In this document: positions 43,501 to 56,300 of the stretch, piece after piece
Numbering within the stretch: position 1 is the stretch's first letter
Layout of the letters: every line of letters starts with the position of its first letter
Assembly (NCBI GenBank): GCA_033026295.1
Contig: CM065176.1
Location: 9,031,945-9,095,944, forward strand
Length of the DNA stretch: 64,000 nt
Reading direction: 5' to 3'
From: Channa striata
Taxonomy: Eukaryota > Chordata > Actinopteri > Anabantiformes > Channidae
Position numbers and translations under genes: made by a program
Notes under the pieces: model-generated
Told to the model about the DNA's origin: nothing
Database searches by the model: none
The model's input: the letters and a program-made list of their open reading frames with translations, nothing else

Positions 43501-46500
43501 ATCGCTGCTGCTGACCTCTCGAATGATGCCACTGCACCCTCATATTCTGTTAGTCACTACTCTCCACTGTCAACAAGCCCGGGGGCAATATGTGGGTCAC
43601 ACGCTCGGACCGGGTGAAGCCAAGCTAGAGACAGAAATGGAGACAGACAATAACACATTCAAACACGCAGTCAATCAGTCAACCAGCTGGCAAGATGAGA
43701 TGTTCACCAAAACAGACACTGTACAGACGGGCGCAGGCAGTCAGTCGGGCAGATGAGATTGGGTCTGCTCGCAGCTGAGCGTTACTTAAATGAAAGCCCT
43801 GATTACTTTGGCAACTTAGAGCGTACGAGGGATTGAGCGAGCGAGACTTAAAGCTTTCACTCAACTTCATCTGAAGTTGACGCACAACCAAATGAAAAAA
43901 AAAAAAAAACCTGTCAATCCATCCAGGCAGTGCGGAAAAGGGCAGGCCACAGCCGGACCAAAAGTCCAAAATGTGCTGTAAATCACACCACAGTCCTCTG
44001 TCTCAGGCTTTCAGCTGAAAAGCACAGCATGACAGTTCTGTAAACGGCTGGCCAAACCAATCACAATCTCATATTCCTGCTTGACTGACTGTCTCCCTCC
44101 TTCTCTTACGGCTCGTCTGTGTTTTCTTCTGTCTCGTTGATCAGCGTTATTGCTGTTTTATTATCTAGTTTCCTCCAGCAGTTGCTTTACAGTCGACAGA
44201 AAGAAACTGCAATGCTCTGCATCGATATGTCCCATTCTGTTGATTTAGGGTGACGGAGACAAAGATCGAGCGATTGGGGGAGAGAGAGGGAGTCAATGTG
44301 GCTGGCTAGTGGAGCCATATGTACCTGATATGTGGTAAAACAACAGACGCTGAAAATCCATTTGAAATGTGGCGCCTGAGAACATATAGCCAGGAGCCAC
44401 AGGGGCACCATCCAACCGTCGTAATGACATAGTCTCCCTCCCATACGTCTCCCTGCCATTCAATACACACAAACACACATACAAAACACACATGCACACA
44501 CACACACGCACGCACACACAGTTTCAATCATGAGTGCCGCTCTGGTTGACTAGTTCCTTATTTCTGGGGCAAGTGAAAAAGCACATGGGGGAGACATTTG
44601 CAAGGCAGACAGCAAAAATCCCCCTCCAACTTACCCCCACATCAACATGCGCTGACATACAGTACATGAGCGACACAACCCTCCCTCCCTCCTTCTATCA
44701 CCATCCCTTGTTTGACTACCCTCTTCCTTCCTCCCACCCAGTCGGGCAGTAATACCATCTCCTGCCTAATCAAATTCTGCTGTGTGTGACATGAATTCTT
44801 GGTGCCCAAGGCTGCGCTGCCTCACCACCAGCTACGGGACCGCGGAGAGCTGTAACTAAACCTCACACAGGTCCTATAGCGCCGCTCCCCATCTCGCTCT
44901 AAAGCGTAGCACAGAGGGACCTTCCTGGATAGGGCTTCTTCCGTTTGCGTCGGTGTTTGTCTGTCTGTCCGTCTGTGTACAGGGCTGCTTTGTTGCGTAC
45001 AGTATGCGTGTGTGTTTTAGCAAGTCTCCCGAGTGCGGCAACCTCACGGTTAATTAGAGAGTGGATAAGACAGGCTAAACACTGCTGATCCACATTGTCG
45101 GCCAGATGTGGTGAGATCTTAATCCGACGCAATGACTGACCCCCACCCCAATGTTCTGTGACAGCTGTCACACACCCACATGTCCTCTAGCATGTCCTTT
45201 GGGGAAGGCGAAGCCCCTCGGTCGTCCCTCCTCAGACCCGTGTCCCTCTTTCTGCCCCTGCACGCCGCCTGCCTGCTGTGCCTTCCGACTCTCTTAACAC
45301 TGTTTGCTACGCTGCATTCTTCCCTGACAAGAATTAGAAATGTCATCACGTAGAGAAACAACAGCAGGATTATTAAGGCTTTAAGGAGGAATTTGGACAA
45401 ATAGGCCATTCCCTCATAGCCTCAGTAGCCAGCCCACTTGCTAAGACGGGAAGCAGATAGTGTGTGTTGTCGAACTTCGGTTTGACAGTTGAAGATCAGT
45501 TTCACAAGTGACAAAGCCTTGTCATGAAGTGGACAGGTGTTAAGCTTAAACCACTTATATACATGCTTGTGTACAATACAACTGGTAATTGCCCACAAAT
45601 TTATTTCTCCTTTCCCTTTAAAAGCAGCACATACTTTTATGGTTCTTCCTGAAACTGAAAGTAATTTTCGATGTAACCGCCATATGAATCTGAAACAGGA
45701 ACAAAATATCAAATTTTCCCTTTATTCACTGCTCATTTGTGTTGAGTTGGTGGAATACAGAGTGAACCCCCTAATAACAACAAGAAATGTCTTCAGAAAC
45801 ATCACTCACAATGACAGGTAATTAATTTGGCCAAGCAACAGTGCCCTGCAGTCATTTGCAAGTATAGTCCCAGTTAATCACCTCTCAATGACAATGCCCC
45901 TGTATTGTTTTTCCTTACTCTGTCATAAAGAGATCTGTCTCTCCCAACCCCCATAAGGTCTATCATGTCACGCAATGAAGGTATGCTCAGCATTTCATAT
46001 GCCATACGTTGTCTACTGAGAGAACACAATTATTGTACAGCAACAGTCAATATGACTTTTTTTTTTTATGTGGCTTTGGCTGAAAATAAAATTGTTATGG
46101 ACAAAATGACATTTCTGCTGCTGTGGCCTCACTCAATGAGCGGGCAGACATTTCATCAACATAGTAATCTGGACAAAATGAAATCAGGTCTGGCTATCAC
46201 GTTGCTGTGCCCACCATGTAAACGCAGGGGGGGATATTTGCGTTTCTGATAAATGTATTATTTTAGTCAGGGTTTGATTTGTCAGTATCACTGTCACCAA
46301 GAGGGGGGCGTCGACGTGACTATGCTGTGGATTTCTGGTCAATATGCCAGAAGAATTATCATTTATTTTTACCTGTGGTCAAAAAGGATTTGGTTCCGGG
46401 TGAAGCTGGTTAAGATTTAGGGCTGAAACTGATAACTACCATATTCATTCAACTAAGCTATCAATTGTTGGAACACTGTGTGTAACATGAATAGCAAACA

Positions 46501-46894
46501 CACCTTAATCCTGATAGTCTGTGGTTTCTATTTCTCTCTCTAGATACAAAAAATGTATAAACACCGATTCAGACAGAAGGAAAGGTCATGTTTATGGTGT
46601 AAAAAAAATTGAATAAAAAAATCTCATCACCTCAGATTAGACACTGGTTGTTTGCGGAGTCAAACGACATATTCGTCATCTCTTCCATAGATGCCAGGGG
46701 ATATTTTTTTGTCAGTAATGAGACAGAGCTAATGAAAAGCAAGTATGCTTTCATCGTGGTTTGTATGTGAGAAAAAAATTCCACACAGATATGCATGTCC
46801 TTCGACAGCTCCACGACTGATGGTTGCCTTCCTTAACCAGGTGTTTTCCTGTCTTACCTTACCTTGCCCAGAGGGAAGATCGTCCCCTCTCACT

Positions 46895-46896
<2 letters not shown>

Positions 46897-46933
<37 letters not shown>
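46897..46933 (+). repeat. (AC)18 microsatellite
   Basis: Uninterrupted AC dinucleotides. They create long Thr/His or Val/Cys open frames that are not genes. Confidence 0.95.
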
Positions 46934-46935
<2 letters not shown>

Positions 46936-48845
46936 GACACTTACACTTACACAATAAAAGCATTCTGGCTGTGAACATTTCCTTTTGTTGTGGAGTTGAA
47001 GGCAACAGACAGTTTTACAGTACAAGCACAAACTGTGGAGCAGCAGCACTGAAGTTGCCTGCTGGAGTCAATGTGAATTTTAAACTAGTGCTAAACATGA
47101 CACATTTACGATTTCTTAGGCAAGAAATCATATCGCACTGAAGGCTGTATACAGAGGAATTCTCCCCTTTTTTTTTTTTTGTCTATTTGTCTCCTTTCCT
47201 CCTTCTTTTCCCCTCTCTCGACTTTTCTTCTTCTGCTGTCAGTGTGAGCGCTCTTCTGAGGCTGCTGCTGGAGGGAGTCCAAAAGGACACAGTGAGAAAT
47301 GAACACAGTGCTGACCTCCCAGACACCCCCGACACAGCCAATCAGATCACTTCCCCCCGACACACAGGCACTATAATTGGTCGGTGGGTGGGAAATATGA
47401 CCAGTGGGGATTCACAGTGGCGGGAAACGGGGAGGGAGTGAGGAGAAGCGGGGAGGGATAGGGAGTGGTGCTACGGCTTTCCATGCACTTTAATCGACCC
47501 TTTGCCCAGGACAGGACAGGAAATCTCCAGAACAAAAGCTAGCTGTCATCTCCTCCTGACAGGCCTCGCGCTGAACAAAGCTGCTCTCAGCTGACGGGCA
47601 AACGAACCCATCCTTTAGGGACGCAGCTCGTTGTAATCTGGTCCTGTCTCACATTCCAGACGTCTCTGGTGAGCGGGGCGAAAGAGCGTGCCCTGAACCC
47701 TCAAACGGGAAATGAGTCTGAATGTCGTTCCTTTCCCTGGGATGGGGTCTCAGCTGCGGACCACGGAGGGACGCAAACAACACTGCATGTATAAGTACGA
47801 GCACGTCCGCGAGCAGAAAATATTCACAGAGCCAGCAGCACATTGATGCATCCTCATACGATCGCTTGTTTCGTTTAACAAGTACGTATAGACGTGCCCG
47901 TGCACACACCCTTCTCCCAGACATCACAGCTCACAGCTGCATGCCCCGGGTATTTGCAATCTCCAGCCCAAACCCAAACTCACATCAACCACATTCCACA
48001 GCCTCCCTAAGCCCCAGGGGCAGCTTCACAGCTGGGCACGGTGCTGGGCTGTCACCACCGCCCTCGCCCCCACCAGCACCATCTTACACATTCCAAAACA
48101 GAACATATCCTTATTTCAACATAGTATCAGTGTTTCAGATTGCTCTGGAGTACAAATCACTACGCTCTTGTTCCCAACGGCTCATTCACGGTTTACATGA
48201 GGAGGTTAGACAGAAGTGGCTGAGGCCAAAACAACAGTGGATCAAGATGACAGAGAGCTGACGGAAAGTTAATGAGTTCTTTTCAAACTCTGCTGTGAAT
48301 GTGGTTTTATTCTCTTGTAGTTTCTTTGAAGGTCTGTCATGTTGATAGGTGTTAAAATACATCTTGTTGCCAGTGAACAACAGCAGCAGTCGATATATGA
48401 AACCAGCCTCATAATTTAATAAATAAATGTATGAGACAAGTTGTGAAGTCCCGCAGAAACGGGAACCTGGTTAGATCAAAATTTCAGTTTGGGCAAGGTG
48501 GATGATATCAATTACCCAGCTATCAGTCACAGGTGAGAACGAGCTGGCTGCTAGTCGAGTCACAGAGTAAATAGATCAGAATGGCCCACAGGTTCCCACA
48601 GGAACTCTAACATCCAGACGTGTTGTAGGAAAAAAGTATTTCCCACAGCTATAACCACAGAAGAATGTGAAAAGCCGCATTCGTGGAGAAGCCTCAGTGA
48701 CATGTGTCCTTCCTGTCTACGCAGTTCTCACCGATTCCAAAGATTCAAAAGCTATCTACAGCAGGCCCTCTGATCAGAAAGACTGAATCCACACTCACAC
48801 AAGGTATTATGACACCCCCCCAACTGATAATTTACATGTCTCTGA

Positions 48846-48846
<1 letters not shown>

Positions 48847-48876
<30 letters not shown>
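48847..48876 (+). repeat. (TG)15 microsatellite
   Basis: Uninterrupted TG dinucleotides. Confidence 0.95.
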
Positions 48877-48877
<1 letters not shown>

Positions 48878-49241
48878 ATACACATGCGGGTATGTATTAA
48901 TGTTCATGAAAGAATGTGCCTGTAAATAGTTAAGGCCAGGCTCTGTTTCATCACTTCAGTAAATGCCACACAGTATATCAATATAACAGCATATGCCTTG
49001 GACCTTTTCCATAACTGTAATAAAGCCCGTCTCCCATCAGAGCGGCTCCTGCACGTTGCTCAGAGAGCCTAAATAAGACACGTGTGTCTGCACAAATGTG
49101 CGCACACATACTCGCTGCATCTCTGATGAGCTGACACAGAAAACTGGATTTATTAAGGGGAGGGTAAAAAAAAAAGAGATGCTGAATGTGTGTGTGGTGG
49201 AGGGGTGTAATTTCATCAATGGACACAGGCTGTAGCAGACG

Positions 49242-49242
<1 letters not shown>

Positions 49243-49279
<37 letters not shown>

Positions 49280-49284
49280 ACACT
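49243..49284 (+). repeat. (AC)n microsatellite
   Basis: A CA run with one GA interruption near its end (CACAGACACA). Confidence 0.9.
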
Positions 49285-50810
49285 AAATTTAACACCTCCC
49301 ACAATCACAGTCGTAAAGTTCATCAGTCTCATCTATGAGACCTGTTTATTTCAGGCCTGCGACACAAAAGCTGCGCTGGCATGCAGGCTTATCTCGCCAC
49401 ATCCCTCGAAACGCGGCACAGCCCCCAAAGAGCTCCCCGGCGCTCCGCATGCCACTTTCAATTAGTTCCACAAAGAGAGTCTTCCGCTACCGAACGGAAG
49501 ATGGGAGCTCATTACTGAATTCCTCCCTACTCTCGGCTTTGAAATATAGATCAGGAGGCTAAGTCTGACTGCCGGGGCCCTGGATGTGCCACTCGCTGAC
49601 CATGCCACACCAGTCTGAAGCAGATGAGCACCGAGCGCTGTCTCACGGATTAGCCACTCCTCAGGTTTAACAGCGCCTGCAGCTTACCCTCTATTTCACC
49701 ATTAGCTCTCCGCCTAGTCCTCTTTCTCTCATTTACTTTCTCCCTTTTGCCACTTTCGATCTCTCTCCCTTTCTCCACTAAACAGGCTCCCCGAAGCCAC
49801 AGCTCTCAGCACTAAAACCCACAAATGGGAAAATACCAGTTCTAATAATCTGATGAGAGCATGAGAGAGAAGCAGTGGAGGTAATGTGGATATCATATCG
49901 CACAGTGGTACTATTATAGTGAGCGCAGACACAGAGGCAGGTGCTGATAAGGCAATGCAAATTCATTCAGGTATTCTAATGAAACCAAAGCTTTACAAAG
50001 CTGCAAAGAGAGGCTTTTATGGAAATTAGATATTGCATCGTATATACAGAGTTCATTACAGTTTGGTCTAACACATTTAAAATCCATAGATACAAAAGTA
50101 GTCAGTAATAGCAAATATGTCACAACTGCTGAAAAGTGAAATGTGCGCCAACTGTGAATCATTTGGATGCACGGTGACGACGCTGTCAAAACACGGCGGC
50201 TTTGTTCAGCCTGAGATTAAACAGTCAGAGGGGATCTATTTCTTATCTGGCCAGAGCAGAAAACACAATAACGGCCATGACGCAGAAATGCCAGTTCATG
50301 GTTTCCCCTCAGGAGCGAAACCAGCACCTTCACCATCCACTTGCTGTTTGTAATCTCATCAGTACCACATTCAAATGACTCAATGTATGCGTGCGGACAG
50401 TGCGCACAAAGCTGGTGCGATTTTTTTAATTTACACACAGTATGTTTATACCTTCCGTGAACAACTTCATTAGCACCATCCTGAATTGCCACCTGCTAAG
50501 TCAGGAACATGCAGTTAGTAAGAACCTAAAACTAGACAACTGTGCCGGGTAGAGACACATGACACGCTGATGGGCTCATGAAATCAGTGTTGTGCCCTCC
50601 AGTTAGTAAGTAATCGCCTGTCAATCTGCCACAACTTGCAGAAGTACGGTTTCAGACACCAGGGCTGAAGTATTAGTTGCTAATACAGTGTAGTAAGGGG
50701 GACGTAGGCAGGGGATGGAGAGAGGAAGGTAGAGGAGGAGGAGCGGGTGGCTGGAGAGGCAGGGTAGAGAAGAAGGGTATAGGGTCTTGATGCTTTGTCT
50801 GATTCGCTTT

Positions 50811-50915
50811 CTATGCAAATCACAACAATCACAGGAAATGCCTGGGCCTTGGCTCCAGCTAATTGCCACGGCAATAACAAAGGAGGGCTTCCTGTGAGCA
50901 GAGCGGCAAATTAAA
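50811..50915. promoter_or_regulatory. Candidate POU/SOX/homeodomain motif cluster (possible intronic enhancer)
   Basis: Within about 100 bp lie the octamer ATGCAAAT (50813-50820), ACAACAATCAC (SOX-like), GCTAATTGCC (homeodomain core TAATTG), TAACAAAGG (50875-50883, strong SOX/TCF-like) and AAATTAAACATTAG. The cluster is seen directly; its function is inferred only from motif density. Confidence 0.3.
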
Positions 50916-51060
50916 CATTAGTTTAGAGTTTTCTTGGAGACCGAGGGATGTTATAATTACTCCGAAACCAACACATCAGCACTTTGCATGCCACACGTCC
51001 CACTCTCACAGCCTGGCGGAGGAAAACAAATGTATCTCATATTCTGGGAGAGAGGTGTTT

Positions 51061-51096
51061 GGGGGAGTGGGGGTTTGGGGGTGGGGGTGATTGGGG
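51061..51096 (+). other. G-quadruplex motif
   Basis: Five G-tracts (5, 5, 5, 5 and 4 G) are separated by loops AGT, TTT, T and TGATT. This satisfies and exceeds the usual G3+N1-7 rule. It lies on the plus strand, the template for hipk2 transcription, so the quadruplex would form in DNA, not in the pre-mRNA. Confidence 0.85.
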
Positions 51097-54000
51097 TACC
51101 TGGTGGGAGATGGAGTGAGGCGGGGAGAAATGGAGGAGAGAAGCTAGTGAACGGCATGGAGAGGGATAAGAGTGGAAAACAGGATATGAGGGGAGACAGA
51201 GATGGAGAGAGACGCAGGAGTATAATGAGGGGAAAGGAGGTGGAGAACGATAGCCCATCTCTTCAAACCACTCCATGCCGGTAGTGAGGCATTAAAATGT
51301 ACACCCACTATTAGCATATTGACCCCACCCCTCTCTTCTGGCCTTTTCTCCCTCATTATCATCAAGCATGGTACACGGGACACGGGAAACACAAACCGAG
51401 CTCATTTCCCATCACACGTTAACCTAAATGTCATGCCAGCGATGAAACGAGAGCACAGAACAAATGGTGTGTCTGTTCTGTGCAAATGTGTGCTAGTGCG
51501 GTTGTCTAGCTGGCCACCTAAGGGTTAAGTCTGCGAGCACTTCATTAATGTGGGTCGGTGCAGCGGAGCATGTTGCAGGCGAAACAAACAAGCCTGGATC
51601 TAGCTGAGATATGCAGCCATGGAAACTTCAGGAGACGTCCTTGGATCTCCTCCCCTCCAGGAGGAGGGAGGCAGAGTCCCTGCCCCAGTCAGGATGGGCC
51701 AGCGCTGGTCCTTGAGCAATGTGATGTGTGTCCTGAACGGCCGGCTTGATGTTCGCTCTGCGTCTGAGGGCAGCTGCAAAGTCTGACGCACTCACCTGGT
51801 CCGTCTAACCTAAATGCTCATTTTAAAACACACGTCTCACCCTTCAGCCAGACCCTCGCCATTTATCTATTTCTTACCACTCTGCTGCCGTCTGCCCGTC
51901 CGCCCGACTTCCTGTTGGTCTATCTGGTTTTAGCGTGTGTCTATGCGTCTGTCTGTTTGTAGGTCAGGCCTGCTGCCTTGCTCAAACCTCTGCCTTTGCT
52001 CACACGGTATGGACGCAGGAACCCATGCGAGCCACTGACCATGCCCTGGAAATCTAATCGTGCAGCACGGTTGGATGTTTGCTCGTATTTGCTCGCACAG
52101 ATGTGCATACAGGAGCGCAAATATCCAAGCACATAAACAAACAATAGGTGTGTCACCCGGCTACGACAGGAGGGTTTTCTTTAAAGAGCATCAATCTGTC
52201 TGTTTTGTGCTCTCGTTAGTGTTTGTGCTAAAAAAACACAGATTGTGTGCTGTATTAGTCACACAAGGCTAACCCCATTCTCACTTTACACCCATTCGCA
52301 CACACACACACACAAGCTCACATATGCACACACTTAAATTCCTCTACGTCAGCGAGACAAACTCATAAAAGACTCACTCTCTAATTGGCATGTAGTAATT
52401 TTTGCTAGCTCTTATAATAAAGAAACTTTTTTCTACCCAAAATTAGCACTCCATGTTTATGTAATGGAGCTTGTTATTTTCTGACTTTTAATATTCTCCT
52501 TATATAACTGTAAGCTATGTGAGGAACAGCCTTAACGGACCACATATCCTCCAGGAAATGCTACTTTTAGGGAAATGTAGTGCGCGGTACAAGCTCCGTC
52601 TGCAAGCAATCCAGCGCACTGACATCAGTTAATTACATAAATTGGAGCAGGTTTAGGCCAAGCGAGAGAAAGATTACGACACGAGGGCAAATTTGACGGC
52701 TAAACGGACACAGCCCAGTTTTTCTGACACCAGCATTAGGAGGGAGAAAGGATTACATCACTGCATTGAGGTTATGTAAAACACGAGACCTGCTGAAACA
52801 CTCAAGCCCCCCGTGAGAAAGACATTTGAGGGAAAGCACTCCCAAAAACACACAACCCAAAAAGTGATGGCCAGTTTCACTTTCAGGTCAGAAACTGAGA
52901 TTAAGAAAAACAGACGAAAAACTGCAATCATGCCCACTTGTACTTTGAAAAACAAAAATCCCACATGACACTCAGGCTGTGCTCCGTGTGCTGAGAAAGA
53001 GAGACCTGCTGGCACTAGAGGGGGTGTGAGATCTCCACCTCCTCATCAGTAGGCCTAAAGACTATCCCGTAGACGCTCGGTAACCCAGAGGGGAGATCAA
53101 AGCCCTGTGTGATCCGGTGGCTGTTATATCACCCCCCAACCCGCGCTCCCATCGTGGGGCCTCCTGTTACGGCACGAGCACCAACCCGGGAAGAGAAAAA
53201 GTAGAAAACAAAGACCTGGTTCTGCTGGTGCGTGTAAACCTTCCAGGATGTTTAGCAAGGCTTTAATTTCCCACTTCTACAACTACATTTACATTTCCAC
53301 GTAGCCCACCATTAATTTCTAATTGACCGCACGTGCATGTTTTTGCAGCCGACATGAACAGTCATAATCTACATATGCAGTAAGAATAAAACAAACAAAA
53401 TATTTTTATTCCTTTGTACGTTTTAGCCATTGCTGTGGATCAAACTTGGCATTTGCATTTTAACATTTATTTCACCAAGCTATTTGGTTGTGAAGAGTAG
53501 CAGCCGTCTGCTTCCTGCTGTCCGCACTTCATTGTTCACCTCGTTTAAAACTCTGATTTAAAACCAGGGCTTCCTCCCTCTGACTCTCCCCTCCCGTGTG
53601 CGTCAGGAGATGAAGCGAGGAGACGGGCACGATTGGACCTTGTTTTCTTCTCTCAGTGGAAAGGCATCTCAACAGGCCTGCTATTGACCACATCCACCAG
53701 GGGAGGGAGTGGGTCAATGTAACAGAGAGCAGGGGACCATTTTGGACCACTTAACTATAATCAGTAAATGCACCCCGGTTGCAATTAGTGCAGGGCCACC
53801 CTGAGAGTGTTCGTTTTGCTCACAGCTCTTTCTGCATTTTATTCTGCTCCACAGGAACCTTGTAATGCAAATAGCTCTCCTCACCCTCAGCTTAACAACG
53901 GGAAAGGAGACAAGAGGTGAGTTTTAGTGTGTTGCCGTCCTTACATGGCGGTTGCGATATTTCCGGCGTTTAGCCCAGAAGCGATCTATAACTTCTTATA

Positions 54001-54984
54001 TGTTCCTCCCGACACTGGCAGCTTGTTGTAAAGTGAAGCTTTTAAAAGCGGGCACATGTGGGGAGAGCGAACTGAGGGTCATCATCTGTTGCAAGGAGGA
54101 TCAACATTCACAGCCCGCAATTTGCTCTGGTCCACGCTCACCCCTGCTTCAGCTGTCTGTAGTATATCTAAGAGGGCTGCTAGGGCCTGTCCTCAGATCC
54201 TTCGGCAGCTGGCTTTATGCAATTAGTCCCACAAAATGGCTTCTTTTCATAAATCTAGACTTGGGAGGGCTCGTGAAGAGGGGAGAGAAAAGGAGCTTTT
54301 GTGGGCTGAAAACAAAGAGCGGACGGAAATATGTCAGGTAGCTGGTGCTATCACACTGAGCCTCTCCTATGCACAACACACTCCTCGAGTCATTTATGAT
54401 TCAGTGCACTTAGTCTTCCACTGAACACAGACAGTCACAGGGACTGACAAACAAACAAACCGAGGACCTTTTTAACTGATGCTGGTATATCGGCGGAACA
54501 GGTGCCGTACTTATGATTGATTTGAGCTGCAGAGCGCAGTGACGATTCAAAGAGAAAAGAGGAGCACAAAGACGTGCAAATGACTTCAGGGGAGTGTGTT
54601 AAACTCTCTCCCGCTGCTGCAACACTTGCCCTTGACTGATTTGAGAGCAACAGTCAGTTGCATGGGTGCTCGTGACGCTTGTGGGGAGAGATTTTCGACT
54701 GTAGGACACCTGGTAGAACACACACACACACGCACAACGGAAGGCACAATGAAGTAGGTATCTGACCTCCTTATGTTAACCACCTGCTACTGCTGAAATT
54801 CAATGCAGCCCACAGCTCCTTGGCCTGTTGAATGTTTTCAAAGATGCTCGGGAAAAACCTATATGCAGTCGTACGGTCCTCCTGCATATACAGTGCACTT
54901 GCACTCAAACACTTGTGGCGAGCTGCGAGGTACGAGGCTCGCTGATTTATACAGTGTGGCTTCTAAATGTGATGATTGAAATGT

Positions 54985-55135
54985 CAGGCAGATTTGTGAG
55001 AGGGTCAGAGGTCAGGATAAAGGCAACGGAGAGAGGAAAGGAGGGCTGGAAGCAGGAGGACATCTGAGAGAGGGAGGGAGGACGGGGATGGATGGAAAGA
55101 TGTGAAAAGAGGGAAAAGGGGGACAAGGGGCAGGG
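54985..55135 (+). repeat. Purine-rich (GA/GGA) tract
   Basis: About 150 nt strongly biased to A and G, with GGGAGGGAGGACGGGG and AAAAGGGGGACAAGGGG segments. Low-complexity sequence, capable of triplex structure. Confidence 0.7.
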
Positions 55136-55857
55136 ATCACTAATGAAAGTTTCCTGCTGTTTTCTCAGCTGTTCCTCTCGGTGCCCTGAGCGATGCTGTA
55201 TACAAGACAGGAAACTCTGGGTATGCTTAATGGCCCATCTCTCCTTGGTTGCGCTCTCAATCGCACACGCTCAGTAGCGGTGCATGAACACACCTAAAAA
55301 ATCCCATCTTTGTGTCTGACTTGAAGCCTCATTGTCACCATGGTGACACGGTGAATAATAGAGTTGGTTTGGGAGTTTGGGCCTTTGGGGGGTATCGAGC
55401 TCCTCCAGCACCTGTGTTTTATGTCAAGAGCTTGGCACACGCATTGGCCCAAGATGGAGGCTTCTCAACATCATTTACGGAGCCGCCTAAATGCAAGAAA
55501 GATGGGGGCATATTTAGGAGCGCTGCTAACAGCAGAGGCAGGCCAAAGTCTTTAATAAGAAATTAGAGACCTACTGTGGCGTCGTAAGAGAAGCAGGACT
55601 TTCTGCTACGAGAGCTGTGACTCAAAGCCAATAATGATAACCCTAACATGGGTAGAATCTATATATTTTGTGTGCTGAGAGGGAGCACACATGTGCAAAG
55701 AGCACAGCTGGTAACAGGCCGCTGATGAAAGACAATTTGGATTTCTTTGTGTAACCAAGAGCTTCAGTTGGACCAAAGGTCTCTGTGCAACAAAAGACAG
55801 AGCGAAGCGGGAGAAAGGGAGAAAGATGAAGAGATTGAGAGTGACACAGGGAATAAG

Positions 55858-55890
55858 ACAGAGAGAGAGAGAGAGACAGAGAGAGAGGGG
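55858..55890 (+). repeat. (GA)n microsatellite
   Basis: GA repeats with ACA interruptions inside a longer purine-rich segment (about 55800-55935). Confidence 0.9.
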
Positions 55891-56117
55891 AAGGCAAGCC
55901 AGACAGCGAGAGAGCACGAGAGGGGGAAGGGAGAAACACAGAGCGTCCTGGCCCACCTGGGCAAACAATAGCAGCGAGATGAGAGTGTGGCTCAAGGGCC
56001 CTCCCTGTCCCTCAAGTACACAGCTGTCGGTTGGGGGCAGGCAGGCAGATCAAAACAGCCCCGGTCTAGTTCAGGTGTTGCACCTTCAGAGGCAAACGGA
56101 CAATTTTTGGAACAAGA

Positions 56118-56300
56118 GCCTCGGTTGCTAAGGCAACGGCCGCAACACAGAGACTCTTTTTAGAACTCGCGTGAAACGATGCGCGTTAACGTTCTGCGTT
56201 CATTTCGACAAAAACACCGGACAAAAACTTGATTTGTGTACACTTCGTTCAAAGGAGCGAGGGCATTTTCTTTAAGTCATCGACGTTAAATGCATTTCCT
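56118..56300. promoter_or_regulatory. CpG-dense intronic element with RFX X-box
   Basis: GTTGCTAAGGCAAC at 56124-56137 is a near-perfect palindromic X-box (two RFX half-sites with a 2-bp spacer). About 13 CpGs fall in the next 130 bp (56161-56290) of otherwise A/T-rich DNA, including TCGCG, GCGCG and TCGACG clusters. CpGs are rare in the flanking intron, which suggests an unmethylated regulatory element or a cryptic promoter. No transcript evidence is available. Confidence 0.4.

Noticed and set aside
47722..48261. 179-codon open frame on the plus strand in the long intron
   Set aside because: No recognisable domain or family and no convincing splice signals; composition looks random. It would need transcript evidence.
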